From Flavobacterium sp. (GTDB lineage Bacteria; Bacteroidota; Bacteroidia; Flavobacteriales; Flavobacteriaceae): DNA of 64,000 nt. Location: assembly GCA_029946065.1 (NCBI GenBank), contig JAQSDU010000007.1, forward strand, positions 288,502 to 352,501, given 5' to 3'. Position 1 is the stretch's first letter; the number at the start of each line of letters is the position of its first letter. The position numbers were made by a program, and so were the translations under genes. This document shows, piece after piece, positions 49,582 to 57,773 of this stretch. The notes under the pieces were generated by a model. The model was not told the DNA's origin. It made no database searches and worked only from the letters and a program-made list of their open reading frames with translations.

Positions 49582-51435
49582 TTATTTGGTTTTGATGATA
49601 ACTTGCCTCATGCCGTCAGGTTTTGTGTTGACCGCGATGTTTTCAATTTTCATGACATCCATTTTTTTCATCGCTGCTTCCGGATTGGATTGTTTTACAC
49701 CATCGACAATTAATTCAGGTTCATTTTCACTAAAGACTAATGGCGCTTTGCCCGGCACTTTTATTTTATTATTGTCATAAAAAACGATATCCCCGTCTTT
49801 TGTAGATACAACTCTGCTGGCTGGGCTGCTTTTTTCCTTTGTAATCGTAACGGAATTACCAGTAAAAACAATTACCCCGTCTTTTCCTTTTTCTCCGTAT
49901 GCTTTGGCTTCTTCTTTTGTCAATACCTTAAAAGTACCGGGAGTTGAAATCTTGTAATCCTGCAATTCACTTGATAAATATTCTTTACCATTAATCAGGA
50001 TGAGGAAACTTTTCTTTTCTGTCACTTCTTTCCCATCTGTAGTGGTCGTTTTTGTATAAGGCCCGAAACTGTATGTATGAAGATACTTGTCACTTTCATC
50101 GTTGAATGTTGTCGAAAAGCTGTTTTCGCTTTTAGTGGCATTATCCGGAATTGTTTTCGCGGCAACGGCTACGGTATCCTTATTTTTATCGAGATAATAG
50201 GAATCTTCCGGCACGACTTCCTTAACAGCCGTACGTAACTCCGATACGTTTTCAAACCCGAAAGTTATATTTTCCTGTTCGGGATTCTTAATGTAAAAAC
50301 GAAAAGGTGCTATCATATCGCCATCAGTTCCGACGGCGGCGTATTTTTGCGTTTTTCCTTTCTTGTCTTTTGCGACTGCTGCCAGATAAATGATATTTCC
50401 GTTTTGGTCTCTTTTAATTCCTGAAAATTTGATTGTAATGCCATATTCTGCTGCGAGTGCTTTAATGCCCAGGTTTAATTCCTCATCAGTAATATTGGGA
50501 GGAATATCGGCCGAAATTGCCGATGTTGTGACTTTAGACTTTGGGGCAATTGCTTTTTCCTGTGCCACGACATTCACCTGGAATTGCAGCATGAACACTG
50601 TTAAAACAGGCATTACAATGCCATACTTCCATAAATTTCTTTTCTTCGATTCTTTTTTGTTTAACATAACGATTCGTTTTTTGATTAATGATTGATAAAA
50701 ATGATTAGAGAATGCAAGGCAGTTTTCATGTGCCGTGACTTTTAAAAGCGTAATCTGGTAATTTTTTCTGCTGGCGATTTTTCGGGAAGCTTCGCTGTCG
50801 GCGATGAATTCGAGGTTTTGGATCATCATCGACTTGTGCAGCCACGCAATCGGGTTAAACCAAAATACGATACAGAACAAGCGTGAAAATATGACATCAG
50901 CTGAATGCCATTGGCGGCAATGTGTTTTTTCATGTTCGAGTATATTTTCAAGCTCGGAAGTTTCGTAAAGCGAAGGATTGTAAACAATATAGCGGAACCA
51001 CGAAAACGGCGATAAATCTTCTGAAGTTTCAATGATTTTATAGTTATCGATATTTCGAATTGTCTTTCCAGAAAGTACTTTTCGCAACGCATAATAATCA
51101 AAGACAAATTGCCCTGTAAAAAATAAAACGCCAAGCAAGTAGACAATTCCCATAACCATAAGCCAATTGATTTCGATTTGCTGAGCTGGTCCGATAGTAT
51201 TATGTAACAGAACTGGACTTATATTGTAATTCATTTCCTGCACCGGAATTGGATCAACCCAAATGATTTTGTCAAAAGTCAGCAACGGCAATAACGGCGC
51301 AGCGAACATTCCGAAAAGTAGAAAAAAGCGGTTGGCATTAAAAAATGTTTCTTTTCTCAACAACACATAATATAAGAGCGAAAACAGCAACAAAATACTG
51401 CCAGATTTGATGAGGTAAGTTACAATTGCTTCCAT
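49582..51435 (-). CDS. M56-family membrane metalloprotease, BlaR1/MecR1-like
   Basis: 617 residues. Four membrane segments occur in the first 300 residues, and the zinc site is ILEHEKTHCRQWHSADV (H168, E169, H172) with the helper motif FNPIAWL. The C-terminal half (about 300-617) is not a penicillin-binding domain, unlike staphylococcal BlaR1. It carries two stretches like TonB receptor plug endings: AYGEKGKDGVIVFTGN and IENIAVNTKPDGMRQVIIKT. The gene starts 3 bases after the BlaI-like repressor stop, so the pair is an operon. In this system the protease senses a signal and removes the repressor; the ligand here is unknown. Confidence 0.92.
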   Translation of the reverse strand: MEAIVTYLIKSGSILLLFSLLYYVLLRKETFFNANRFFLLFGMFAAPLLPLLTFDKIIWVDPIPVQEMNYNISPVLLHNTIGPAQQIEINWLMVMGIVYLLGVLFFTGQFVFDYYALRKVLSGKTIRNIDNYKIIETSEDLSPFSWFRYIVYNPSLYETSELENILEHEKTHCRQWHSADVIFSRLFCIVFWFNPIAWLHKSMMIQNLEFIADSEASRKIASRKNYQITLLKVTAHENCLAFSNHFYQSLIKKRIVMLNKKESKKRNLWKYGIVMPVLTVFMLQFQVNVVAQEKAIAPKSKVTTSAISADIPPNITDEELNLGIKALAAEYGITIKFSGIKRDQNGNIIYLAAVAKDKKGKTQKYAAVGTDGDMIAPFRFYIKNPEQENITFGFENVSELRTAVKEVVPEDSYYLDKNKDTVAVAAKTIPDNATKSENSFSTTFNDESDKYLHTYSFGPYTKTTTTDGKEVTEKKSFLILINGKEYLSSELQDYKISTPGTFKVLTKEEAKAYGEKGKDGVIVFTGNSVTITKEKSSPASRVVSTKDGDIVFYDNNKIKVPGKAPLVFSENEPELIVDGVKQSNPEAAMKKMDVMKIENIAVNTKPDGMRQVIIKTK

Positions 51436-51438
51436 AGT

Positions 51439-51804
51439 TTATTGGTTTTCGTTTTGCTTTTCGACCATTTCTAGAATTTCGCGCAATTCTTCGGCAGTAA
51501 TCTTATTTTCTTTGGCGAAAAACGATACCATATTTTTATAGGAACTGTTGAAGTAATTGTCAATCGTCACGTTCATAAACTTCTTTTTGTATTCTTCTTT
51601 CGAAATTAAAGGGTAATATTGGTGCGTGTTGCCGAAGCTATTGTGCGCCACAAAACCTTTGTCTTCCATAATCCTGACAAGTGTTGAAAGCGTATTGTAG
51701 TGTTGTTCGCCTGTAATTTCAGCTAGAATTTCTTTTACGAAAGCTTTTTCGAGCTTCCATAAAACTTGCATGATTTCTTCTTCTTTGGTAGTTAACTTTT
51801 GCAT
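51439..51804 (-). CDS. BlaI/MecI/CopY-family repressor
   Basis: 121 residues, a winged-helix repressor with a C-terminal dimerisation helix. Marks are KLTTKEEEIMQVLWKLEKAF, GEQHYNTLSTLVRIMEDKGF with the recognition helix, and the C-terminal helix ITAEELREILEMVEKQNENQ. It sits directly ahead of the M56 gene. The protease in the pair normally cleaves this repressor in its C-terminal half. A matching operator lies upstream (51831-51866), so autoregulation is expected. Confidence 0.95.
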   Translation of the reverse strand: MQKLTTKEEEIMQVLWKLEKAFVKEILAEITGEQHYNTLSTLVRIMEDKGFVAHNSFGNTHQYYPLISKEEYKKKFMNVTIDNYFNSSYKNMVSFFAKENKITAEELREILEMVEKQNENQ

Positions 51805-51830
51805 GTCTGATTTATTTAAACCAAACTTAC

Positions 51831-51866
51831 AACTAATTATTTAGTTAAACAACTAAATAATTAGTT
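51831..51866 (-). promoter_or_regulatory. BlaI-family operator: perfect 16-bp inverted repeat
   Basis: AACTAATTATTTAGTT (51831-51846) is exactly reverse complementary to AACTAAATAATTAGTT (51851-51866), with a 4-base spacer. Each arm is itself nearly palindromic, so two repressor dimers could bind side by side. It starts 27 bases upstream of the repressor ATG and ends 18 bases before the MFS stop on the same strand. Confidence 0.8.
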
Positions 51867-51883
51867 AATAATAATAAATTTTT

Positions 51884-53110
51884 TTAGCTTATTTCTTCCC
51901 GAAGTAATTTTTGAAGGTATATTGTAGCTAAAACCGCTGTCATTCCTAGACTTCCCATGAAAACCCAGTTGTTATGATACCCATATTGCTTATAATACTC
52001 AATAATATCCATACCTACTTTTGAGCTACCAATTTGAGCCAAGCTGAAACTCATCGTGAACATTGCCATATAAGTCCCTTCGCGACCTTTTGATGCACGG
52101 CCCAATGCAAATGAATTGGAAAACGGAAAAATAAACATTTCTGCAAAAGTGATCAGCAGCATACCTATTATAAGGACACCCGACCATCCATTAAAAAGCA
52201 ATACATAAAAACTGCTTGCCATCATGAGCGAACCCCAAAAGATAAGCTTGATTTTATTGACTTTTTTCCGTTCAAAATAACTTACAATTGGCATTTCTAG
52301 AAGGAAAATCAAGAATCCATTCATCGTCATCAGTAAACCGGTCTGGAATTCCGTCCAACCATACATTTCATGCTGGTATAATGGTAAGGTTGAAAAAATC
52401 TGGAAAAATAGCATCGCCGTGGCAAAACTTACAAAGAGAAAAATGAAAAATATTTTCTTTCTTGCGAATGAAGATGGGACATATAAAATCGCTGTCGCTT
52501 TCCTTTCTTCCGCCGTTATTTTCCTTTCTTTCACCAGTAATGCAAAAACGGTAATGGCCAGTATGCACGTAGCACCGTCAACCCAAAATAAGCCACCATA
52601 ACCGATATTCATAATGATCAAGCCGCCTAATGCCGGACCAGCAGCAAATCCCAAATTGATTGCCAGTCGCACCAAAGTGAATGCCCGCGCCCTATTTTCC
52701 GGTTTTGCATAAGTGCCTAGCGACACAAACATTGCTGGTCGGAACATATCAGCAATGGTCATGATAACGAACATTCCAATGCACAATCCCCAAAAGGAAG
52801 TTATGTATTGTATAGCAAAAAACAGCAATCCACTTGTGAAAAGGCTAAAAATCATGATTTTATAAAAGCCCATTTTATCGGAAAGTTTTCCTCCTAAAAA
52901 TGAGCCTAGCATCGAACCTAATCCAAATCCAACCATAATCCAACCGACTTGGCCATAAGAGAAGTGTTGGTTTTCTTTTAGGTATTTTGATAGGAACGGC
53001 AGTACCATCGTACCTGCGCGGTTGATAAAAGTGATAATCGTCAGGATCCAGATTTCACGCGAAAATCCACTGAAATTACTGATGTAGCGTTCGAAAGCGT
53101 TGCGGAGCAT
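51884..53110 (-). CDS. MFS transporter, drug-efflux type
   Basis: 408 residues, about 12 membrane segments. The cytoplasmic loop between helices 2 and 3 reads GGKLSDKMGFYKIMIF, the standard MFS signature, and VRLAINLGFAAGPALGGLII fits motif C of efflux-type members. It resembles MdtH-like proteins. Substrate unknown. It lies upstream of the BlaI operator on the same strand, and the repressor could influence it only through read-through. Confidence 0.92.
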   Translation of the reverse strand: MLRNAFERYISNFSGFSREIWILTIITFINRAGTMVLPFLSKYLKENQHFSYGQVGWIMVGFGLGSMLGSFLGGKLSDKMGFYKIMIFSLFTSGLLFFAIQYITSFWGLCIGMFVIMTIADMFRPAMFVSLGTYAKPENRARAFTLVRLAINLGFAAGPALGGLIIMNIGYGGLFWVDGATCILAITVFALLVKERKITAEERKATAILYVPSSFARKKIFFIFLFVSFATAMLFFQIFSTLPLYQHEMYGWTEFQTGLLMTMNGFLIFLLEMPIVSYFERKKVNKIKLIFWGSLMMASSFYVLLFNGWSGVLIIGMLLITFAEMFIFPFSNSFALGRASKGREGTYMAMFTMSFSLAQIGSSKVGMDIIEYYKQYGYHNNWVFMGSLGMTAVLATIYLQKLLREEIS

Positions 53111-53218
53111 GAAAGTCGGGTTTCAAAAGTTGTAAAGTTACAAAGACACGTTGTTTATTCCTAAAAATTAATGGTCGTACGTAAATTTGTTTTTTGTTAT
53201 TTTTACCAAAAATTAAAC

Positions 53219-53821
53219 ATGAAAAAAGCCGTTATTTTTTTAATATTTTTAATCTGCGTACCTTCTTTTGCACAACAGCAGTTTAGTAAAGATAGTGTTC
53301 TCGCTTTCCAGAAAAAACTTAATGCCGAATTTGCAGGAGATACAGAAAGTCCGCTAACGGCTGATGACAAAAAGAACTTCAAGTCACTCGATTTTTTTGC
53401 GCCAGATGCAACTTTTTTTGTCACTGCAAAATTTGTACGAACACCAAAAGAAAAAATTTTTGAAATGCCCACCAGTGGCACAAGGAAGCCAAAATATGTG
53501 AAATATGGAGTGGTTTTATTTTCCATTGACGGCAAGCAGTTCAAGCTCAATGTCTATCAAAATATTGAACTTTCAAAGCAAGCTGAATTTAAAGATTATC
53601 TGTTTTTGCCTTTTACCGACCTTACTTCGGGTGTTGAAAGTTACGGAGGCGGAAGGTATATTGATATGAAAATCCCGAAAAGCAATACGATTTCAATCGA
53701 TTTTAATCAGGCTTACAATCCGTATTGCGCATACAATCACAAGTATTCGTGCCCAATTCCACCGCAAGAAAATGATTTGGAAATTGCCATCAAAGCGGGT
53801 GTTAAAAAATTTCATGATTGA
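53219..53821 (+). CDS. DUF1684-family secreted protein
   Basis: 200 residues from the ATG at 53219, where MKKAVIFLIFLICVPSFAQQ is a signal peptide. The ending RYIDMKIPKSNTISIDFNQA and AYNPYCAYNHKYSCPIPPQE is the DUF1684 signature. The function is unknown. Its TGA overlaps the ATG of the TatD gene (53821) by one base, so the two are translationally coupled. Confidence 0.9.
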   Translation: MKKAVIFLIFLICVPSFAQQQFSKDSVLAFQKKLNAEFAGDTESPLTADDKKNFKSLDFFAPDATFFVTAKFVRTPKEKIFEMPTSGTRKPKYVKYGVVLFSIDGKQFKLNVYQNIELSKQAEFKDYLFLPFTDLTSGVESYGGGRYIDMKIPKSNTISIDFNQAYNPYCAYNHKYSCPIPPQENDLEIAIKAGVKKFHD

Positions 53822-54486
53822 TGGAATATTTTAACTTGCATACCCATCAATATACAAACAATGCTAAGGTTTTAGAACTTGTTAATCAATACCCAGATGC
53901 ATTTGATAGCTCAATTCCATATTATTCAGTTGGCATTCATCCTTGGCGGATTTTGGAAGAAAGAGTTATTTCCGATTTAAAAATTATCGAAGAAAAACTT
54001 TCCGAGAGTAGTTGTCTCGCCATTGGCGAATGCGGATTGGATAAAAGGATTGAAGTTTCTTTGGAGTTACAGACAACAGTTTTCAGACGGCAGTTATTAC
54101 TTGCAGAAAAATTCCAAAAACCTATAATTATTCATTGTGTTGCCGCTTTTCAGGAAGTAATTGCACTCAAAAACGAACTGAAAATTACCGTTCCGATGAT
54201 TATTCACGGCTTCTCAAAAAACAAACAAGTGGCGAAAAGCCTTATCGATAATGGGTTTTATATTTCTTTTGGCAAATATTTACTGAGAAATCCCGAACTT
54301 CGGGAAGTTTTTGAAAGCGTTCCTAGTGACCGTTTTTTTCTCGAGACTGACACGATTGAAGAAGGAATTGAAATCGTTTATCAAACCGCATCAAAATATC
54401 GGAACATCAATATCGAAAATTTAAAAAACACTATTGCCGCAAATTATACAGCAGTCTTTGATAGTTTTACAAAATCTAAAATCTAA
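53821..54486 (+). CDS. TatD-family metal-dependent hydrolase
   Basis: 221 residues starting at the ATG at 53821 (MEYFNLHTHQYTN), coupled to the DUF1684 stop; the frame extends one codon upstream to a TTG. Metal ligands are HTH at the start, then IAIGECGLDK (Glu), PIIIHCVAAF and MIIHGFSKN (His), and FLETDT (Asp). It is shorter than the typical 255-residue TatD and may lack the outer loop. The family includes deoxyribonucleases and related nucleases. Confidence 0.9.
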   Translation: MEYFNLHTHQYTNNAKVLELVNQYPDAFDSSIPYYSVGIHPWRILEERVISDLKIIEEKLSESSCLAIGECGLDKRIEVSLELQTTVFRRQLLLAEKFQKPIIIHCVAAFQEVIALKNELKITVPMIIHGFSKNKQVAKSLIDNGFYISFGKYLLRNPELREVFESVPSDRFFLETDTIEEGIEIVYQTASKYRNINIENLKNTIAANYTAVFDSFTKSKI

Positions 54487-54492
54487 AATCTA
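54471..54492. repeat. Tandem AAAATCT repeat
   Basis: Three copies of AAAATCT span the end of the TatD gene (54486) and the gap before tcdA. It is of the AT-rich kind found at many flavobacterial gene ends. Confidence 0.6.
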
Positions 54493-54504
54493 CAATCTAT
54501 TATC

Positions 54505-55233
54505 ATGGCAGAATGGACAGAAAGAGCACAATTACTCTTTAAAAAGGAAGGACTTGAAAAATTAAGAAACGCCAATGTACTCGTCGTTGGATTGGGCGGT
54601 GTTGGATCATTTGCAGCAGAATTTCTCGCACGAGCTGGCGTTGGAACAATGACAATTGTTGATGGCGACGTTGTTGATATTACTAATATTAACCGACAAC
54701 TTCCTGCTTTGCACTCTACTGTTGGTCAACCAAAAATAACTGTTGTTGGAGACAGATTGATAGACATTAATCCAGAATTAAAGCTCACGCGCGTACAAGA
54801 ATTTTTGTCGCCTGAACGCGCTTTTGAGATTGTGACGCCTGAATTCGATTTTGTACTCGATTGTATCGACAGCGTGACGCCAAAACTCAATTTGATCATT
54901 TCTGCAAAGCGTAAAAAAATAAAAATTATCAGCAGTATGGGTGCCGGTGGCAAAATGGAAGCCGCTAAAGTAAAAGTCGCCGATATCAGCAAAACTGAAA
55001 ATTGTTTCCTCGCCAAAGCCATCAAAAAAAGGCTTAAAGAAGTTAAAATTGATAAAGGGGTAAAAGTGGTTTTTTCGTCAGAAATCCAGGACGAAAGCAG
55101 CCTTAAAACGACTGATGGTAAGAACTACAAAAAATCATTTTATGGCACGAACAGCTATATGCCCGGGCTTTTCGGTTTGTATGCCGCAGAAACAGTAATA
55201 AGACACTTGCTTAAAAATGATGCTGATTTGTAG
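54505..55233 (+). CDS. tcdA: tRNA threonylcarbamoyladenosine dehydratase (TcdA)
   Basis: 242 residues of the ThiF/E1-like fold. VLVVGLGGVGSFAAEFLARA is the nucleotide-binding Gly-rich loop. DINRQL-type segment ITNINRQLPALHSTVGQPK and SMGAGGKMEA are family marks. TcdA cyclises t6A in tRNA to ct6A, using ATP. It lies 18 bases after the TatD gene, so co-transcription is likely. Confidence 0.92.
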   Translation: MAEWTERAQLLFKKEGLEKLRNANVLVVGLGGVGSFAAEFLARAGVGTMTIVDGDVVDITNINRQLPALHSTVGQPKITVVGDRLIDINPELKLTRVQEFLSPERAFEIVTPEFDFVLDCIDSVTPKLNLIISAKRKKIKIISSMGAGGKMEAAKVKVADISKTENCFLAKAIKKRLKEVKIDKGVKVVFSSEIQDESSLKTTDGKNYKKSFYGTNSYMPGLFGLYAAETVIRHLLKNDADL

Positions 55234-55247
55234 GCGGATATGTAATT

Positions 55248-55282
55248 GGCGCGGCAACGCGAAGGCGCAAAATTCTTTAAAG
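55248..55282. repeat. Copy of dispersed intergenic repeat (CGCGAAGGCGCAAA-type)
   Basis: GGCGCGGCAACGCGAAGGCG followed by CAAAATTCTTTAAAG lies between tcdA and the flavoprotein gene and resembles the copy near 29396. Confidence 0.5.
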
Positions 55283-55340
55283 GCAATATATTTTTTTGTA
55301 TGAAATTACTTAATTTAACAAAAATTATTATCTTTCGTTC

Positions 55341-56489
55341 ATGAGAATATTTGACGTAGCAGTTGTTGGTAGTGGACCTTCAGGCGTATCAGCAGCTTTA
55401 GAATTAGCAAAAAGTGGACTTTCAACAGTCATTATCGAAAAAGAAACCTTGCCAAGATACAAAACTTGTGGTGGTGGTTTTGTTTACCGCGGTCTTCGAA
55501 ATATACCTTTTGATATTGCTTCCGTGGTTGAGCGAGAATTTTGTAGCACTGATGTTTTTTTTGATTCAATAGGCGTAAAAGTCACTACAGAGCGAAATTT
55601 TCCGATAATAACAATGGTGATGCGCGATGCCTTTGACAATTTAATTGTGGAAAAAGCTATTGAAAATGGTGCCGTTTTACTACAAGGGCAAGCCGTTTTG
55701 AATATTGTTTTTGATGGTACCATGCAAACCATTCAGACTTCGGAAGAAACCATTCAGGCGCAGTTCATCATTGCTGCCGACGGTGCTTTAAGTCCTGTTG
55801 CTAAAATGACGGGGTGGACGGAAACACGCACTTTAATTCCTGCTTTAGAATATGAGATTGAAGTTCCGGAAGCCGATTTTGAAAGACTTTCTCAAACCGT
55901 GCGATTTGATGTCGATGCGGTTCCAATGGGCTATGGCTGGTGCTTTCCTAAGAAGAATCATTTGTCGATTGGCGTTGGTGTAATCAGTAAAAAGAATAAA
56001 AAAATAGATTTAAAAGCGCATTACAGAAGATATCTTGCAACGCTTGGTATTACAACGGTCATTAAAGAAGCGGGTTTTGGTTTTGTAATTCCGATTTCGC
56101 CAAGAACTGACGGATTCGTATCAAAAAATGTTTTCCTAATTGGCGATGCTGCAGGATTTGCCGATCCGATTGTTGCAGAAGGTATTTCTAATGCTATTCT
56201 AAGTGGTATTTTAGCGGCAAAAGCCATTGCAGAGAGCAATCGAGATGCTGTATTAGCGGCGCAATTGTACCAAAGTAAATTAGACAATACAATTCTAAAA
56301 GAAGTCAATACCGCAGCATTATTTTCTAAATTATTTTACGAAAAAACAAGAATACGCAACTTAGTGCCAATTAAATATTATCAGGTTTTTGCAGAAGCGC
56401 TCACCGATTTATTCATGGGTGACCGCACTTATCCTGAAGATTATAAAGCTGCTATACGTCGAAAACTAAAATCCATGATTTTTTCTTAA
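55341..56489 (+). CDS. Geranylgeranyl reductase-family FAD oxidoreductase
   Basis: 382 residues. FAD binding is seen at VAVVGSGPSGVSAALELAKS and IEKETLPRYKTCGGGFVYRG. The second FAD region is VFLIGDAAGFADPIVAEGIS. Members reduce isoprenoid chains or act as flavin monooxygenase-like enzymes. The substrate cannot be set from sequence. It stands alone. Confidence 0.92.
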   Translation: MRIFDVAVVGSGPSGVSAALELAKSGLSTVIIEKETLPRYKTCGGGFVYRGLRNIPFDIASVVEREFCSTDVFFDSIGVKVTTERNFPIITMVMRDAFDNLIVEKAIENGAVLLQGQAVLNIVFDGTMQTIQTSEETIQAQFIIAADGALSPVAKMTGWTETRTLIPALEYEIEVPEADFERLSQTVRFDVDAVPMGYGWCFPKKNHLSIGVGVISKKNKKIDLKAHYRRYLATLGITTVIKEAGFGFVIPISPRTDGFVSKNVFLIGDAAGFADPIVAEGISNAILSGILAAKAIAESNRDAVLAAQLYQSKLDNTILKEVNTAALFSKLFYEKTRIRNLVPIKYYQVFAEALTDLFMGDRTYPEDYKAAIRRKLKSMIFS

Positions 56490-56529
56490 CGCTTTAGCGT
56501 TTCAAAATTTTCTACTAACAATCAAATCA

Positions 56530-57609
56530 TTACTGTTGTGAAGGAGCAATAGGAGCAATAGGCACGACTGAAGTTGGTTTTACAACCGCAGCAACTGTTC
56601 TAACGGGAATAAGAATTTCCGTTACCCATTTTGAAGGATAGCGAATATCCGAAGCACTCTTCACATACACATCAATTTTCGGTAAAGCTGTATTTTCTTC
56701 TATGTGATTCAACTGTAGGTATTCAACCGCTTTTTTACGAGCATCGCTTCTATGGGAATAATCGCCAGTCAATGTGGTTTTTAAGGCAGAAAATGAGTCT
56801 AAAAAACCAACACTAATGTCACTTCCGTCGGCAATAAAAACTTCTTCACGCATTGGGATACAAACCGAAAAAGTCACTATATTATTAACATTATCGATAC
56901 TTTCATATTTTACAAACGGACTTCCGTTCATCGGAATATTGTTCTTTTTGAAGAAATTGATCAACTTCGGCAACATCGTTAGCAAATGGTTCTGCACATC
57001 AGATGTGCTACAAGTCGTAGATTGTTTGACGTAGAAAGTTCCGTTTTTCTGAGAAATGCCGTTTACTTTTACATCAAAAGTATTGATTTCACGCGTAATC
57101 ACTTTGTTCAGGTTATTCAAACTACGCTCTTGCATGTTTTCCATCATCGCATTAACACCGCCGCTAAAAGTAGCATATATTTTTGCCATAAAAGCCACGC
57201 TGCCTTTGGAGCGCCAGATAACTTTTGTTTTTCCTAAAGTATCTTTAAAGGTAATAGAAGCAGTAGATTCGTTGCCGGAATAAATTACCTTTTGGGCAAT
57301 GCTGTCGTTTTCTTTGACGAAAAGAGTAGTCATTTTTCCGCTTTCAGTAGTACCTGACCATGAATAATACGCACCTTTTCCGACGGTGATATCAGGGTAG
57401 GTAAACCGCATTCCAGGATCGTCTTCTTTCCACGAACCCCAGTCTTCCCAATTCTTATAATCATTTATATAATTAAAAACCACCGATTTCGGAACGTCAA
57501 TTATAGTGGAACGACTGACATCAAAATCGCCTTTCTGTGTAGCGACGTAAACTGACACCGCAATCACGGCAAGTACTACCAGCAGGAATATATACTTTAT
57601 GATCCTCAT
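56530..57609 (-). CDS. SRPBCC + GyrI-like membrane-anchored protein
   Basis: 359 residues. An N-terminal membrane helix (about 6-25) is followed by an SRPBCC (START-like) domain with STIIDVPKSVVFNYINDYKN and WEDWGSW. The C-terminal 150 or so residues resemble a GyrI-like ligand-binding domain (KKNNIPMNGSPFVKYESID and FSVCIPM). The tail is Pro/Ala/Val-rich (VVPIAPIAPSQQ). Ligand unknown. Confidence 0.88.
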   Translation of the reverse strand: MRIIKYIFLLVVLAVIAVSVYVATQKGDFDVSRSTIIDVPKSVVFNYINDYKNWEDWGSWKEDDPGMRFTYPDITVGKGAYYSWSGTTESGKMTTLFVKENDSIAQKVIYSGNESTASITFKDTLGKTKVIWRSKGSVAFMAKIYATFSGGVNAMMENMQERSLNNLNKVITREINTFDVKVNGISQKNGTFYVKQSTTCSTSDVQNHLLTMLPKLINFFKKNNIPMNGSPFVKYESIDNVNNIVTFSVCIPMREEVFIADGSDISVGFLDSFSALKTTLTGDYSHRSDARKKAVEYLQLNHIEENTALPKIDVYVKSASDIRYPSKWVTEILIPVRTVAAVVKPTSVVPIAPIAPSQQ

Positions 57610-57726
57610 GGGAATTGGGGGTTGATGAGTGAGTAAAGTTAAAAATTAAATTTGATATCTGCTGTTATCGTTATCAGAAATGACTTTTTAAATTATCATT
57701 CCGTTAATTTTTTACTTGCTAATGTT

Positions 57727-57734
57727 TATATTTG
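57727..57734 (+). promoter_or_regulatory. -7 box (TATATTTG) for the M49 peptidase gene
   Basis: An exact TAnnTTTG match, 39 bases before the ATG at 57774. Confidence 0.5.
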
Positions 57735-57773
57735 TTAGAAGAAATTAAAAATTAACCCAAAAATTAACAAATA

